Assembly (NCBI GenBank): GCA_017502525.1 | Contig: JAFVUV010000026.1 | Coordinates: 1-46,968 of the forward strand | Length of the DNA: 46,968 bases | Direction of reading: 5' to 3' | Source of the DNA: Clostridia bacterium | Lineage (GTDB): Bacteria; Bacillota; Clostridia; Christensenellales; Borkfalkiaceae | In this document: one piece after another, positions 35,230 through 43,786 of the stretch | Numbering within the stretch: position 1 is the first letter of the stretch | Layout: each line of letters starts with the position of its first letter | Translations under genes and position numbers: made by a program | The notes under the pieces: model-generated | Database searches by the model: none | What the model was told of the DNA's origin: nothing | The model's input: only the letters and a program-made list of their open reading frames with translations

Positions 35230-35829
35230 TTATTTAATTTTTCTATAAATCGACCAAAACACAATGATAATTTGAAGTGGAATACCTATTAAAAAAAGCA
35301 TCCATAAATTTGCAGGTGGAGTTGCTAGTAAATAATATAATGTAAAAAATACTGATATTATAGTAGACCAAATTAATAATGAAATTATCACGCCTGTGGT
35401 AATTTTTTTATTCCAAACTGAAGTTAAAACCAACAAAACTATCATCGTAACAGGGAGTGCATAAACTAGGGCCATCCACGTGTGTTCTATTGAAGGAATA
35501 ATCATATTAATGCAAGCGAAAGCGCATAGAGCAACAAGCCACACTAAAGCCGTTGAACAAATAGCAATAGTAAGTCTTAAACTGCGTTTTTTGCTTTTTG
35601 TTTTTGTGGGCGTAAGTACGGGGTGCTCTTTAATGAGCGTATCAATAGTTACGTCAAACAAGTCGGCAATGTTTTTAAGTGCGTAAAGGTCTGGTATGGA
35701 TTCTCCGCGCTCCCATTTTGATACAGCTTTATCTGAATAATTTAACTTTTCTGCAAGTTCAACCTGAGTAAGATTTGCTTGTTTTCTAAAGTTAGTTAAG
35801 TTTTTAGCAAAATTTTCTTTAATATCCAT
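35230..35829 (-). CDS. XRE-family regulator with a C-terminal membrane domain
   Basis: A 199-residue protein. Residues about 6-60 form a Cro/C1-type helix-turn-helix (LTQVELAEKLNYSDKAVSKW), followed by a basic linker (KTKSKKRS) and four hydrophobic membrane segments. Such membrane-tethered XRE proteins are common in Clostridia and their targets are mostly unknown. I start at the ATG at 35829. A longer frame with TTG at 35868 would run through the promoter. No Shine-Dalgarno is seen and the -10 ends 7 bases upstream, so a leaderless mRNA is predicted. An inverted repeat over the -35 suggests self-repression. Confidence 0.85.
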   Translation of the reverse strand: MDIKENFAKNLTNFRKQANLTQVELAEKLNYSDKAVSKWERGESIPDLYALKNIADLFDVTIDTLIKEHPVLTPTKTKSKKRSLRLTIAICSTALVWLVALCAFACINMIIPSIEHTWMALVYALPVTMIVLLVLTSVWNKKITTGVIISLLIWSTIISVFFTLYYLLATPPANLWMLFLIGIPLQIIIVFWSIYRKIK

Positions 35830-35836
35830 ACTGTTA

Positions 35837-35877
35837 ATTTTAGCATAATTTTGTATCAAAATCAACAAAATTGATAC
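35837..35877 (-). promoter_or_regulatory. Promoter and operator-like dyad of the XRE gene
   Basis: On the minus strand, -35 TTGATT (35860-35865), 17 bases, -10 TAAAAT (35837-35842). The inverted repeat GTATCAA (35853-35859)/TTGATAC (35871-35877) spans the -35, a classical place for autorepression. Confidence 0.65.
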
Positions 35878-35890
35878 TATTTTACAAAAT

Positions 35891-35929
35891 TCTACTGGCA
35901 GTAGATGTCGATTTTTGCGATTCTACTGC
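35891..35929. repeat. Overlapping inverted repeats, mutually exclusive hairpins
   Basis: TCTACTG (35891-35897) can pair with CAGTAGA (35899-35905). The same second arm, extended to GCAGTAGA (35898-35905), can instead pair with TCTACTGC (35922-35929), with an inner TCG/CGA pairing. The site lies between the XRE gene and the degV gene. Confidence 0.5.
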
Positions 35930-36024
35930 TTTAAAATAAAGGGTAGAGTAAATAGAGATAAGAGTAGGGTGAAAGTTTTGCGATTTGTGCTAAAATTGTG
36001 TTAATGAAAAATAGGAGCAAAAAT

Positions 36025-36870
36025 ATGAAAATAGCAATATCGGCCGAAACTACTATCGACTTAACAAAAGAGTTATTAAACCAATTTGATATTAAGACAA
36101 TAGCGTTTAACGTGCAATTAGGTGATAAGGAAGTTTTTGACGGAGATATAACGATTGACGAAATAATTTCTTTTGTTAACAAGAACAAAGTGTTACCTAA
36201 AACAGCAGCGATAAACGATTATAGATATACCGAGCACTTTGAGAATTTACTTAAACATTATGATGCAGTAGTTCATTTTAGTTTGTCGTCAGAATTATCG
36301 GCTGCTTGTGCGAACGCAACTCGTTCTGCTAAAAGCATAAAAAACGTGTTTGTTGTAGATACTAAATCTTTGTCAACAGGCATTGCGCTACTTGCAATTT
36401 ACGGTAGAGAACTTGCTGAAAAAGGTTATACTGCAAAAGAAATTTATGAAAAATGTACACAGAGAACTACTGCAGTGCAAGCAAGTTTTGAACTTAAAAG
36501 ACTTGATTATTTGCATAAGGGCGGTAGATGTAGTGCTCTTGTATTATTTGGTGCAAATTTGCTTAAAATACGCCCACAAATTGTTGTTTCAAACGGTAAG
36601 ATGATACCTGGTAAAAAATATAAAGGTAATTTTTCACACGTTGTTAAAAGTTATTGTCAAGACGTTTTAGATACTTTTAACACGCCCGACCTATCAAGAG
36701 CATTCATTACTTACACTACTGCCGACGATGAAATAATCGATATTGCTAAAAGCTATCTAATAGAAAGAGGATTTGAAAAAATTTACGTTACGCGTGCCGG
36801 TGCAACTATAACAAGCCATTGTGGGGAAGACGCGTTAGGAATTCTCTACTTAAACGATGGTAATAAATAG
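36025..36870 (+). CDS. DegV family protein, probable fatty-acid-binding FakB
   Basis: A 281-residue DegV protein. DegV proteins bind a fatty acid and, as FakB, present it to the kinase FakA. Visible family marks are the N-terminal ISAETTIDLT (fatty-acid carboxylate-binding region), VVDTKSLSTG (about 110-119) and the conserved LDYLHKGGRCS (about 161-171). I choose the ATG at 36025, which has AGGAG 8 bases upstream, over an earlier GTG. The fakA homologue in the same window supports a fatty-acid role. A long bidirectional terminator follows. Confidence 0.9.
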   Translation: MKIAISAETTIDLTKELLNQFDIKTIAFNVQLGDKEVFDGDITIDEIISFVNKNKVLPKTAAINDYRYTEHFENLLKHYDAVVHFSLSSELSAACANATRSAKSIKNVFVVDTKSLSTGIALLAIYGRELAEKGYTAKEIYEKCTQRTTAVQASFELKRLDYLHKGGRCSALVLFGANLLKIRPQIVVSNGKMIPGKKYKGNFSHVVKSYCQDVLDTFNTPDLSRAFITYTTADDEIIDIAKSYLIERGFEKIYVTRAGATITSHCGEDALGILYLNDGNK

Positions 36871-36897
36871 GCTCATACACACAAAATATAAGTTACT

Positions 36898-36940
36898 AAA
36901 AACCTTCAGGCAACGAAAAATACGTTGCCTGAAGGTTTTT
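36898..36940. terminator. Bidirectional terminator after degV
   Basis: An 18-bp perfect stem, from AAAAACCTTCAGGCAACG (36898-36915) to its complement at 36923-36940, with a 7-base loop. It lies between convergent genes. Confidence 0.9.
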
Positions 36941-36943
36941 AAT

Positions 36944-37429
36944 TTACGGAATATTTACGTGTTCTATATGCACGCAAACGGCTTGGTTGAAACTATATGA
37001 AAATAAATTTTTATTATAAACGTCAAAAGTATGTGCGCTTACATATATTTGACCGTTTTCTACGCCGTTTACAAATAAAGTGTGGTAAAGTTCACCATTT
37101 GCTCTTCTTAAAAATATAACGTCTGCTTTTTCTACTGAGTTAAAGTTTACTATACGCCCAATAGGACCAACACCGTCGTTATTAACTAAAAAATTATAAA
37201 AAAATTCTACTCCCGACCAAGATGGCGTTCTATCATTTATATTGTTATAATACCAACCTAAAACTGGCGTGTAATTCATAATTTCTGCACCGCTATAAAC
37301 GCATTGCGATACAAAATTTGTGCAATCACCACCTAAATTATTAAAATTGTAATATATAGGATTTCTATTATAAGCCCAAGTTTTTGCATAATTTACTGCG
37401 CTATCTCTATTATATAGTTTTATTTTCAT
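36944..37429 (-). CDS. Small amidase-domain (Amidase_6-like) protein
   Basis: A 161-residue protein made of a single papain-like amidase domain of the type PF12671. The active-site cysteine is Cys36 in GGDCTNFVSQC, with candidate histidines His116 (YHTLFV) and His133 (SAHTFD). Relatives are usually longer and carry a signal peptide; this one has none, so it would act in the cytoplasm or, if sporulation-linked, in the mother cell or after lysis. No Shine-Dalgarno precedes the ATG; a CATAAAATA element 4 bases upstream resembles a SigK -10 but is too short to be decisive. The next 190 bases (37430-37620) hold only promoters. Confidence 0.72.
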   Translation of the reverse strand: MKIKLYNRDSAVNYAKTWAYNRNPIYYNFNNLGGDCTNFVSQCVYSGAEIMNYTPVLGWYYNNINDRTPSWSGVEFFYNFLVNNDGVGPIGRIVNFNSVEKADVIFLRRANGELYHTLFVNGVENGQIYVSAHTFDVYNKNLFSYSFNQAVCVHIEHVNIP

Positions 37430-37545
37430 AAATTATTTTATGATTTAAAAGTGCAAAAGTTTCGTGAATAATATTGCGTTTATTCGTAATTATATTCATT
37501 TTTTAAATAATATTACATATAAAATAAAATATTTTTTATTTTTGT

Positions 37546-37620
37546 TTGACAAAAAAATACTTTAATCGTATAATTTATACACTTAAAAAATAAGGATTGT
37601 TTTATTCAATCCAAAAGGAG
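37546..37620 (+). promoter_or_regulatory. Perfect consensus promoter and leader hairpin of the ABC transporter operon
   Basis: TTGACA (37546-37551), exactly 17 bases, TATAAT (37569-37574): the strongest-looking promoter of the window. The short leader holds a hairpin GGATTG (37594-37599)/CAATCC (37607-37612) directly before the Shine-Dalgarno AAAGGAG (37614-37620), which may influence mRNA stability or translation. Confidence 0.85.
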
Positions 37621-37625
37621 ATATT

Positions 37626-38450
37626 ATGAAAAAGTTTTTAACTCTTTTAGTTACTGCAATTTTGGCGGTAACTTGCGCGTTTGGTCTTGTTGGTTGTGGT
37701 GCTAGCACCCGCGACTTAGATGATATTTTATCATCAGGCTACATTACCGTTGCTACTAATGCGGAATTTGCACCTTTTGAGTCAAAAGAAGGTGAAACCT
37801 ACGTTGGTATTGACATCGAAATCGCTGAAAAAATTGCGGAAATTTTAGGTGTATCTTTACGTATTAACAATATGGAATTCGAATCCGTTGTTACTTCAGT
37901 TCAAAAAGGTCAATCAGATTTAGCATTAGCTGCTCTTACTATTAACGAAACCCGTAAGCAAGCAATTAATTTTTCTGACGCTTATTGTGGTGCAGCTCAA
38001 TACTTAATCGTAAAAGCAACTGATACTACGTTTGATGCTTGCACAACTAAAGAAGACGTTGAAACCATTATTGCTAATATGACAAATGGAACTAAAGCTA
38101 CTGCACAGGCAGGAACTACTGGTTTCTTCTATATTAAAGGTTCAGAAGCTTTTGAGTTTGATGGATATTCAAATATTAATGCAACCAGTATGAATACTGC
38201 AACTGATGCAGCACAAGATGTAATTAATGGTAACGCAGCGTTTGCAGTAGTTGACGATGAAGTTGCAAAACAACTCGTTGCTACAATGAGTGGCGTTAAA
38301 GCAATCGAAATTGCTCTTTCAAACGAAGAATACGGTATTGGTATTAACAAACAAAACTTAGCATTAAAATTTGTCGTTGATTCAATTATCGCTGAAATGA
38401 AAGCAAGCGGTGAAATCGCTGAAATAATTGCTAGACATACTGCAGAATAA
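37626..38450 (+). CDS. Polar amino acid ABC transporter, substrate-binding lipoprotein
   Basis: A 274-residue family-3 solute-binding protein. A lipoprotein signal peptide covers residues 1-24, with lipobox LVGC and the acylated Cys24. The mature part has the family signature FESKEGETYVGIDIEIAEKI and the NFSDAY element. It binds a polar or charged amino acid; the exact ligand cannot be read. It is the first gene of the SBP-permease-ATPase operon, next gene overlapping by one base (TAATG). Confidence 0.93.
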   Translation: MKKFLTLLVTAILAVTCAFGLVGCGASTRDLDDILSSGYITVATNAEFAPFESKEGETYVGIDIEIAEKIAEILGVSLRINNMEFESVVTSVQKGQSDLALAALTINETRKQAINFSDAYCGAAQYLIVKATDTTFDACTTKEDVETIIANMTNGTKATAQAGTTGFFYIKGSEAFEFDGYSNINATSMNTATDAAQDVINGNAAFAVVDDEVAKQLVATMSGVKAIEIALSNEEYGIGINKQNLALKFVVDSIIAEMKASGEIAEIIARHTAE

Positions 38451-39148
38451 TGGTTATTTGGCAAATGTTCGTTGACTCCTTCATAACGCAAGGAGGATAT
38501 AAAGAAGCGCTTAAAGGACTTGCAGTTACACTTGTAACTGCAATTTCTGCGTTAATAATTGGTATAATTTTAGGTACGACAATAGCGTTTATTTTGTTAT
38601 CTAAAAGCAATAATCCTTTAGTTAAAACCTTAAAAATTTTTTTCAAAGGCTACGTTGCTTTTTTCCGTGGTACACCTATTGCCGTTCAATTGCTGTTTAT
38701 TTATTTTGTAATTTTTCCAGCCATAGGGCTTGGTTTATTGAAAGCAGAAATTGTTGGTATCATTATTTTCGGATTAAATTCAGGAGCTTACGTTTCTGAA
38801 ATAATGCGTGGTGGTATTTTATCCGTTGACAAAGGACAAACCGAAGCGGGTAGAGCGTTAGGCTTATCGTCAGTTCAAACTATGCTTAAAATTATCATTC
38901 CGCAAGCTGTAAAAAACGTTATTCCTACAATAGGTAACGAGTTTGTTTCGCTTTTAAAAGAAACGTCGGTTTTAAGTTTTATTGGTGTAATGGATTTGAC
39001 TAAAGCATTTAGAGAAATTGGTGGCGGAAACTATGAATACACTATTCCGTACTTAATTCTTGCTCTTGCATATTTAATTTTGGTCTACATCGTTACTAAT
39101 ATCGTTAAGAATATTGAAAGGAGGATGAGAGCAAGTGATAGACAATAA
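38450..39148 (+). CDS. Polar amino acid ABC transporter, permease (HisM/GlnP type)
   Basis: A 232-residue inner-membrane permease with about five membrane segments. The ABC-interacting EAA loop is present (EAGRALGLS followed by IIIPQ, about 140-160), as is the family marker [16 protein letters not shown] (about 73-88). It probably forms a homodimer, since only one permease is encoded. The end overlaps the ATPase start by 14 bases. Confidence 0.93.
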   Translation: MVIWQMFVDSFITQGGYKEALKGLAVTLVTAISALIIGIILGTTIAFILLSKSNNPLVKTLKIFFKGYVAFFRGTPIAVQLLFIYFVIFPAIGLGLLKAEIVGIIIFGLNSGAYVSEIMRGGILSVDKGQTEAGRALGLSSVQTMLKIIIPQAVKNVIPTIGNEFVSLLKETSVLSFIGVMDLTKAFREIGGGNYEYTIPYLILALAYLILVYIVTNIVKNIERRMRASDRQ

Positions 39149-40094
39149 TCAAACTTTCAATAATGAAATTTTAGTAAAGGTTAATAACGTATATAAAGAC
39201 TTTGGAAAAGTTAAAGTGCTTAAAGGCGTTAGTTGTAACATCAAAAAAGGTGAAAAAGTAGTAATTATCGGACCATCTGGAAGCGGTAAATCAACTATGC
39301 TACGTTGCATGAACTTGCTTGAAACACCAACCTATGGTGAAATTTGGTTTGAAGACAAGCTATTGACACCCGTTGACCCGTATTTGCATTTTGATATTAT
39401 TAGGCAATCCAACACCTACAAACAGCTTATAGTTAACGAAAAAGATAAAAATCCAGATTTAACTGACGAACAACTTGATGAGCAAGTTATTGCATTAATC
39501 AAAAAAGATGATTTGCTGAAAAAACGTGAAGGCAAAGAATTTAAACTTGCCGAGAAAAAGTTTTATAATGAAAATTATCTTGACGTAAACCTTACGCGTA
39601 GAAAAATGGGTATGGTTTTTCAACATTTTAACTTGTTTAATAATTTAAATGTGTTAGACAATCTAACTCTAGCGCCTGTTCAATTAAAATTAAAAACCAA
39701 AGAACAAGCTGAAGAAAAAGCAATGGAGTTGTTGTGCAGGATAGGACTTGAGGATAAAGCAAAAGTTTATCCTTCCACTCTTTCGGGGGGGCAAAAGCAA
39801 AGAATAGCTATAATCCGTGCGCTAGCGATGGAACCCGACGTTATGCTTTTTGATGAGCCTACTTCAGCTTTGGACCCTGAAATGGTCGGAGAGGTTTTAG
39901 CACTTATGAAAGAACTTGCCGACGATGGTATGACTATGGTAGTCGTAACACACGAAATGGGATTTGCAAAAGAAGTTGCTTCTAGAATCATATTTATGGA
40001 CGAAGGTAAAATCAAAGAAGAAAATTCTCCACAAGAATTTTTTGCTAACCCCAAAGATGAAAGACTTAAAGAATTTTTATCTAAAGTATTATAA
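39135..40094 (+). CDS. Polar amino acid ABC transporter, ATP-binding protein with an insertion
   Basis: A 319-residue GlnQ/HisP-type ATPase. Walker [10 protein letters not shown] is at 46-54, Q-loop Gln163, signature LSGGQ at 216-220, Walker B with DEPTSALD at 240-247, and switch His273. Ordinary members have about 240-255 residues. The extra length is a highly charged, probably helical insertion of some 65-70 residues between Walker A and the Q-loop (about 80-150, containing [12 protein letters not shown]). It starts with GTG at 39135, with GGAGG 11 bases upstream inside the permease gene. Confidence 0.93.
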   Translation: MIDNNQTFNNEILVKVNNVYKDFGKVKVLKGVSCNIKKGEKVVIIGPSGSGKSTMLRCMNLLETPTYGEIWFEDKLLTPVDPYLHFDIIRQSNTYKQLIVNEKDKNPDLTDEQLDEQVIALIKKDDLLKKREGKEFKLAEKKFYNENYLDVNLTRRKMGMVFQHFNLFNNLNVLDNLTLAPVQLKLKTKEQAEEKAMELLCRIGLEDKAKVYPSTLSGGQKQRIAIIRALAMEPDVMLFDEPTSALDPEMVGEVLALMKELADDGMTMVVVTHEMGFAKEVASRIIFMDEGKIKEENSPQEFFANPKDERLKEFLSKVL

Positions 40095-40102
40095 TTATTT
40101 TA

Positions 40103-40138
40103 TTATCCCGCGCTTAACAGTGCGGGATAAATTTTTAT
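40103..40138 (+). terminator. Terminator of the ABC transporter operon
   Basis: Stem TTATCCCGC (40103-40111) with GCGGGATAA (40122-40130), 10-base loop, then ATTTTTAT. Confidence 0.7.
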
Positions 40139-40142
40139 AAAA

Positions 40143-40174
40143 ACAAACGCCCTGCAATCACGCAGGGCGTTTGT
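40143..40174 (-). terminator. Terminator of the AraC-type gene
   Basis: A 13-bp perfect stem, ACAAACGCCCTGC (40143-40155) with GCAGGGCGTTTGT (40162-40174). On the minus strand it is followed by a TTTTTAT run. Confidence 0.85.
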
Positions 40175-40185
40175 GATAATACGAA

Positions 40186-41049
40186 CTAAATAATTTTTTT
40201 ATTATATTTGTATGAACTAGGTAACATACCTAATTTATTTTTAAAAACTTTTGAAAAATAATTGGGGGTATCAAAATTTAATTTAAGCGCTGTATCTGTT
40301 ATACTGTGACCATTTTTAAGCATTTTGATGCTTTCTTTTATCTTTAAGTCGATATAATAATCCATTATAGTGGTGCCGGTAATTTTCTTGAATATTTTGT
40401 TTATGTAAGTTTTGCTGAAAAACACTCTTTCGCTAATTTCATCTAGAGTAATTTTGCCAAAAATATTTTGTTTTAAAATGGCTTTTATATCTTTAACGAC
40501 GTTAGAGTGAAGTTCATCTTTATTTGAAACCAAACTTATTTCTTTTTGTTCATCAAGTTTTTGTCTAATAATACTTATTAAGACTTCTTCTATTGCATTG
40601 TTTATTAATTGTTGTGCACCAAAAATAGGGTTTTCGCACGGCTGAAGTTTTTTATTGAAAGGGAATTTAAAAGCGTTGTGCGCTTCTGACAATATTTTAG
40701 ATAAAATTATTTTGTCGTTGTCATTGACGGTATTTTTACCGCTGATTATTTGTAAAATATCCGTTTTACAAGAAAAACAAGCAATAAAGATAGATGTGTT
40801 TTTAACTTTATTAGCTTTGTAATAATGCTTTTCACCAGGTTTAATCAAATAAAAATCGTTTTGATTTAACATTGTTTTAACATCGTTACAAAAACAGGAA
40901 ATTGAACCGTTATCAACGTATGCAAACTCATAAAAATCGTGAGCTTCTTTGGGATACGTGAAATCTGGCGATACGTTAATGTGTTCAAGCGTTATTAAGT
41001 TTTTTACCGTTACAACTTTATTTACCGTGAAATTGATGTATTTTTTCAT
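40186..41049 (-). CDS. AraC-family transcriptional regulator
   Basis: A 287-residue regulator. The N-terminal half is a cupin-like sensor (HDFYEFAYVDNGSISCF near 36-52, LIKPGEKHYY near 67-76). The C-terminal 100 residues carry the AraC double helix-turn-helix, with ISERVFFSKTYINKIFKK and the closing signature ALKLNFDTPNYFSKVFK. It is divergent from the M81-M24-ASRT operon and is the obvious candidate to control it. I start at the ATG at 41049; an in-frame ATG at 41070 overlaps the -10 box. No Shine-Dalgarno is visible and the predicted leader is only about 3 bases. Confidence 0.88.
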   Translation of the reverse strand: MKKYINFTVNKVVTVKNLITLEHINVSPDFTYPKEAHDFYEFAYVDNGSISCFCNDVKTMLNQNDFYLIKPGEKHYYKANKVKNTSIFIACFSCKTDILQIISGKNTVNDNDKIILSKILSEAHNAFKFPFNKKLQPCENPIFGAQQLINNAIEEVLISIIRQKLDEQKEISLVSNKDELHSNVVKDIKAILKQNIFGKITLDEISERVFFSKTYINKIFKKITGTTIMDYYIDLKIKESIKMLKNGHSITDTALKLNFDTPNYFSKVFKNKLGMLPSSYKYNKKII

Positions 41050-41058
41050 ATTAATGAT

Positions 41059-41086
41059 ATTATAACACACAAAAGTAAAAAATCAA
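41059..41086 (-). promoter_or_regulatory. Promoter of the AraC-type gene
   Basis: On the minus strand, -35 TTGATT (41081-41086), 16 bases, -10 TATAAT (41059-41064). The -10 is 9 bases from the start codon, so the mRNA is nearly leaderless. Confidence 0.65.
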
Positions 41087-41136
41087 ATAAAAAATATATA
41101 GTTTGATAAATTACTCTTTTTTGATTTATATTTTGC

Positions 41137-41166
41137 ATTGTAATTTAAATATTGTAATGATATAAT
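41137..41166 (+). promoter_or_regulatory. Promoter with direct repeats before the M81 gene
   Basis: TTGTAA (41138-41143), 17 bases, TATAAT (41161-41166). The octamer ATTGTAAT occurs twice in direct orientation (41137-41144 and 41151-41158), over the -35 and in the spacer, and could be recognised by the divergent AraC-type protein. Confidence 0.6.
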
Positions 41167-41185
41167 TTGGGCATAGGAGGAAGCA

Positions 41186-42580
41186 ATGAAAAAAATAATA
41201 GTAGCATCGTTTCAATGCGAATCTAACAGCAAGGCAAAATTACATCCCACCAAAGAAGATTTTGAATATTTTAAGGGTGAAGATATTTTTAAGAAACTAG
41301 CAGTTAAAGAAATATTTGAAAATGCTGGTTTTTCTGCTGTGCCTGCGGTTTATGCCGTTGCACTACCATCTGCAACTGTTACCGAAGACGTGTATTTCCA
41401 TTTTGAAAGACAAATTATGGAAACGGTAAATGCTAATCCTGACGCAGTTGGCGTATATATTTGGTTTCACGGCAGTATGGAAGTTGAAAATATCGGTAGT
41501 GGTGAACTGTTTCTATTAAAAGAGATAAGAAAGGTCGTTTCTAAAGATTGCTTAATTGCTATTTCTTTAGACGCGCACGCAAATATTACAGACGAACTGT
41601 GTAATTACGCAGATATCGTAAGCGGATTTAAGACTGTTCCGCATATTGACCAAGTTGAATGCCAACAACGCTCGGCAAACGCGCTGGTATATTGTTTAAA
41701 CAATAACGTAAAACCTTATGCATATATGCAACGCGTTCCGTTCTTATTAAAAAACGATACTTTGCAAACAGCTTATGAACCGCTTAAGAGTTTGATTAAA
41801 GATACTTTAGATTTAGAAAGTAGTAAAGAAGTTTTAACCGCAAACTTGTTTTTAGGACATTGTTGGATAGATGCGCCTAACACTTCCGCATCTACGGTTG
41901 TGTGCGCGCTAAATAAAGAAAAAGCTGAATTAATTGCAAAAGATTTAGCTAATAAACTTTGGGCAACTAGAAATAACTATAAATTCTTATGTGAAGCGGA
42001 ACTTCCAAAAGAGTGTGTAAAAAGAGCTATAGAAGGCAAAGAAAATAGAATTTTTATAACTGATAGTGGGGACAACACGACTGCTGGAGCAGAAGGAGAA
42101 AGTACGGAAATTCTAGAATTGTTTATTAAAGAAAAGCCTATCAAGAAAACTTGTATTGCCGGTATAACCGATATTGATTTAGTTGATAAGTTTTGGGCTA
42201 AAAAGGATGGCGAAGAAGTTTTTCTTGAAAAATTCGGCGTTAAAGCAATGGTAAAAGTGCACGGTGAAATTCTCGGTTGGGCAAAAGAAATTATCGGCAG
42301 AAGTTTAACGTTTAGTATTGGAAATATAGATGCAATATTTACAGAAAAACGCAGTGCTTTTATAGAAAAAGGTAATTTTGACAAAGCAAACGTTGATTTA
42401 TTAGAATATCAAATCGTAATGGTAAAACTTGGGTATTTATTTACCGAGTTAAAACCTTACGCGGATAGAGAATTGTTTGCTTTATCTGATGGCGCAAGTT
42501 GTGTAGAGCTTGCAAGATTAAATCTTAAAAACATAATTCGTCCGATGTATCCATTAGATGAGTTTGAATTTAAAGTATAA
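41186..42580 (+). CDS. M81 (MlrC-like) family metallopeptidase
   Basis: A 464-residue MlrC/DUF1485 family protein. The N-terminal domain runs from FQCESNS (9-15); metal-site residues are expected in LDAHAN (Asp129, His131) and VPHIDQ (His153), with FHGSM at 94-98. The C-terminal domain contains TDSGDNTTAGAEGEST (292-307), the counterpart of the family DNPGGG-like loop. The name comes from an enzyme that cleaves linearised microcystin; substrates of most relatives are unknown. AGGAGG precedes the ATG. It heads an apparent operon with the M24-like and ASRT-like genes. Confidence 0.85.
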   Translation: MKKIIVASFQCESNSKAKLHPTKEDFEYFKGEDIFKKLAVKEIFENAGFSAVPAVYAVALPSATVTEDVYFHFERQIMETVNANPDAVGVYIWFHGSMEVENIGSGELFLLKEIRKVVSKDCLIAISLDAHANITDELCNYADIVSGFKTVPHIDQVECQQRSANALVYCLNNNVKPYAYMQRVPFLLKNDTLQTAYEPLKSLIKDTLDLESSKEVLTANLFLGHCWIDAPNTSASTVVCALNKEKAELIAKDLANKLWATRNNYKFLCEAELPKECVKRAIEGKENRIFITDSGDNTTAGAEGESTEILELFIKEKPIKKTCIAGITDIDLVDKFWAKKDGEEVFLEKFGVKAMVKVHGEILGWAKEIIGRSLTFSIGNIDAIFTEKRSAFIEKGNFDKANVDLLEYQIVMVKLGYLFTELKPYADRELFALSDGASCVELARLNLKNIIRPMYPLDEFEFKV

Positions 42581-42600
42581 TATTTTATAAGGAGATTATT

Positions 42601-43773
42601 ATGGCATATTACAACAAACAAGAAACAGAAAGCAGAGTAAAAAAAGTAGTTAATTTACTCAACGAAAAAGACATTGACGTTGCAATCATCTATTTTGATG
42701 AGCTTAACGTAGCAAACGGTTGGTATCTTACCGGTTGGTGCGGTCAATTTGAAAAGGGCGCAGTTTTAGTTGGACGTGACGGAACTACGATGCTTTTAGG
42801 CGGACCTGAAAGCGAACCTTTTGCAAAACAAGATTCAGCAATCACCGACGTAAGATGTTTCCCTGTATTTATGGTTCCCGATGAAGAATATCCTTTGGCA
42901 ACCATTATTAGTTTTGCAGATTTATTTGCAGAACTTAGAGCTAAGTTTCCCGTAAAGAAAATCGGTTTAGTGGGAACTACCGATATGCCTTATGCAGTGC
43001 ACGAAGACCTTGTTAAAGGCTTTGAAGGTTGTGAAATTTACGACATAACTGAAGACTACTTGAAATTTAGATATATCAAGAGTGATTGGGAAGTAGAACA
43101 AGCAAGAAAAGCAACACAACTTGCTTGTGAAGCTTATAAAGCAATGGCCACAAAAGTTAAAGAAGGCGCAAAAGAATACGAAGTAGCAGCCGCTGGTGAA
43201 GAAGTTTGCCGTTCTAAAGGCGCAGACAGTTTTGCTTATAGAACAATCGTAGGTAGTGGTGCTCGTTCAAATGCAGTAGTTCCTACCGCAACTAATAAAG
43301 AAATGAAAAACGGTGAAATGGTTATGCTTGGTATTGCACCAAGAATTAACGGTTACGCAGGTACGTTTGGACATACCGTTCCCGTAAGTGGCGAATACAC
43401 TCCTGAACAAAGAAAATGTCTTATCGATATGATTGAAGTTATGAGAGACGTTAAAGATGCTCTTAAAATTGGTAACAGTGGTAGAGAAATTGATAAAGCT
43501 GGTAGAAAACTTTACGAGAAAGGTGGATATCTTAAATATATCGTTTGTCCTTTTGCACACACTATGGGTCTTATGGAAGCAGAAGCTCCTTTCTTTGGAC
43601 CTAATAGTGACGATAAGATTGAAAAGAATATGATTATCAACGTAGACGTAAGCTTTTTCGGACATCCCACGTTACACGGTTTAAGGGTAGAAACCTGTTA
43701 CGTTATTACTGAAAACGGGGCAGAACCCTTGTGTCCGTGGTTTGAAGAAGAATTATTTAATTACGTAAAATAA
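42601..43773 (+). CDS. M24-fold (creatinase/Xaa-Pro peptidase-like) protein with altered active site
   Basis: A 390-residue two-domain protein: an N-terminal creatinase-N-like domain (about 1-150) and a C-terminal pita-bread domain (about 160-390). Measured against metal-dependent M24 peptidases, both bridging aspartates appear lost (Gly244 and Thr255 in VMLGIAPRINGYAGT), the proton-shuttle histidine position reads Thr229 (VVPTATN), and the usual second HExP histidine is Ala. His320, Asp349 (for Glu) and Glu364 remain. Creatinase is also a metal-free member, so a non-peptidase hydrolase or a binding role is possible. It starts 20 bases after the M81 gene with AAGGAG. Confidence 0.82.
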   Translation: MAYYNKQETESRVKKVVNLLNEKDIDVAIIYFDELNVANGWYLTGWCGQFEKGAVLVGRDGTTMLLGGPESEPFAKQDSAITDVRCFPVFMVPDEEYPLATIISFADLFAELRAKFPVKKIGLVGTTDMPYAVHEDLVKGFEGCEIYDITEDYLKFRYIKSDWEVEQARKATQLACEAYKAMATKVKEGAKEYEVAAAGEEVCRSKGADSFAYRTIVGSGARSNAVVPTATNKEMKNGEMVMLGIAPRINGYAGTFGHTVPVSGEYTPEQRKCLIDMIEVMRDVKDALKIGNSGREIDKAGRKLYEKGGYLKYIVCPFAHTMGLMEAEAPFFGPNSDDKIEKNMIINVDVSFFGHPTLHGLRVETCYVITENGAEPLCPWFEEELFNYVK

Positions 43774-43786
43774 GGAGGATAAATTT

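Noticed and set aside
41977..42384. Minus-strand frame of 135 residues inside the M81 gene
   Set aside because: Antisense shadow of conserved MlrC-domain sequence without start signals.
43267..43665. Minus-strand frame of 132 residues inside the M24-like gene
   Set aside because: Antisense to a clearly coding, conserved region, with low-complexity composition and no start signal.
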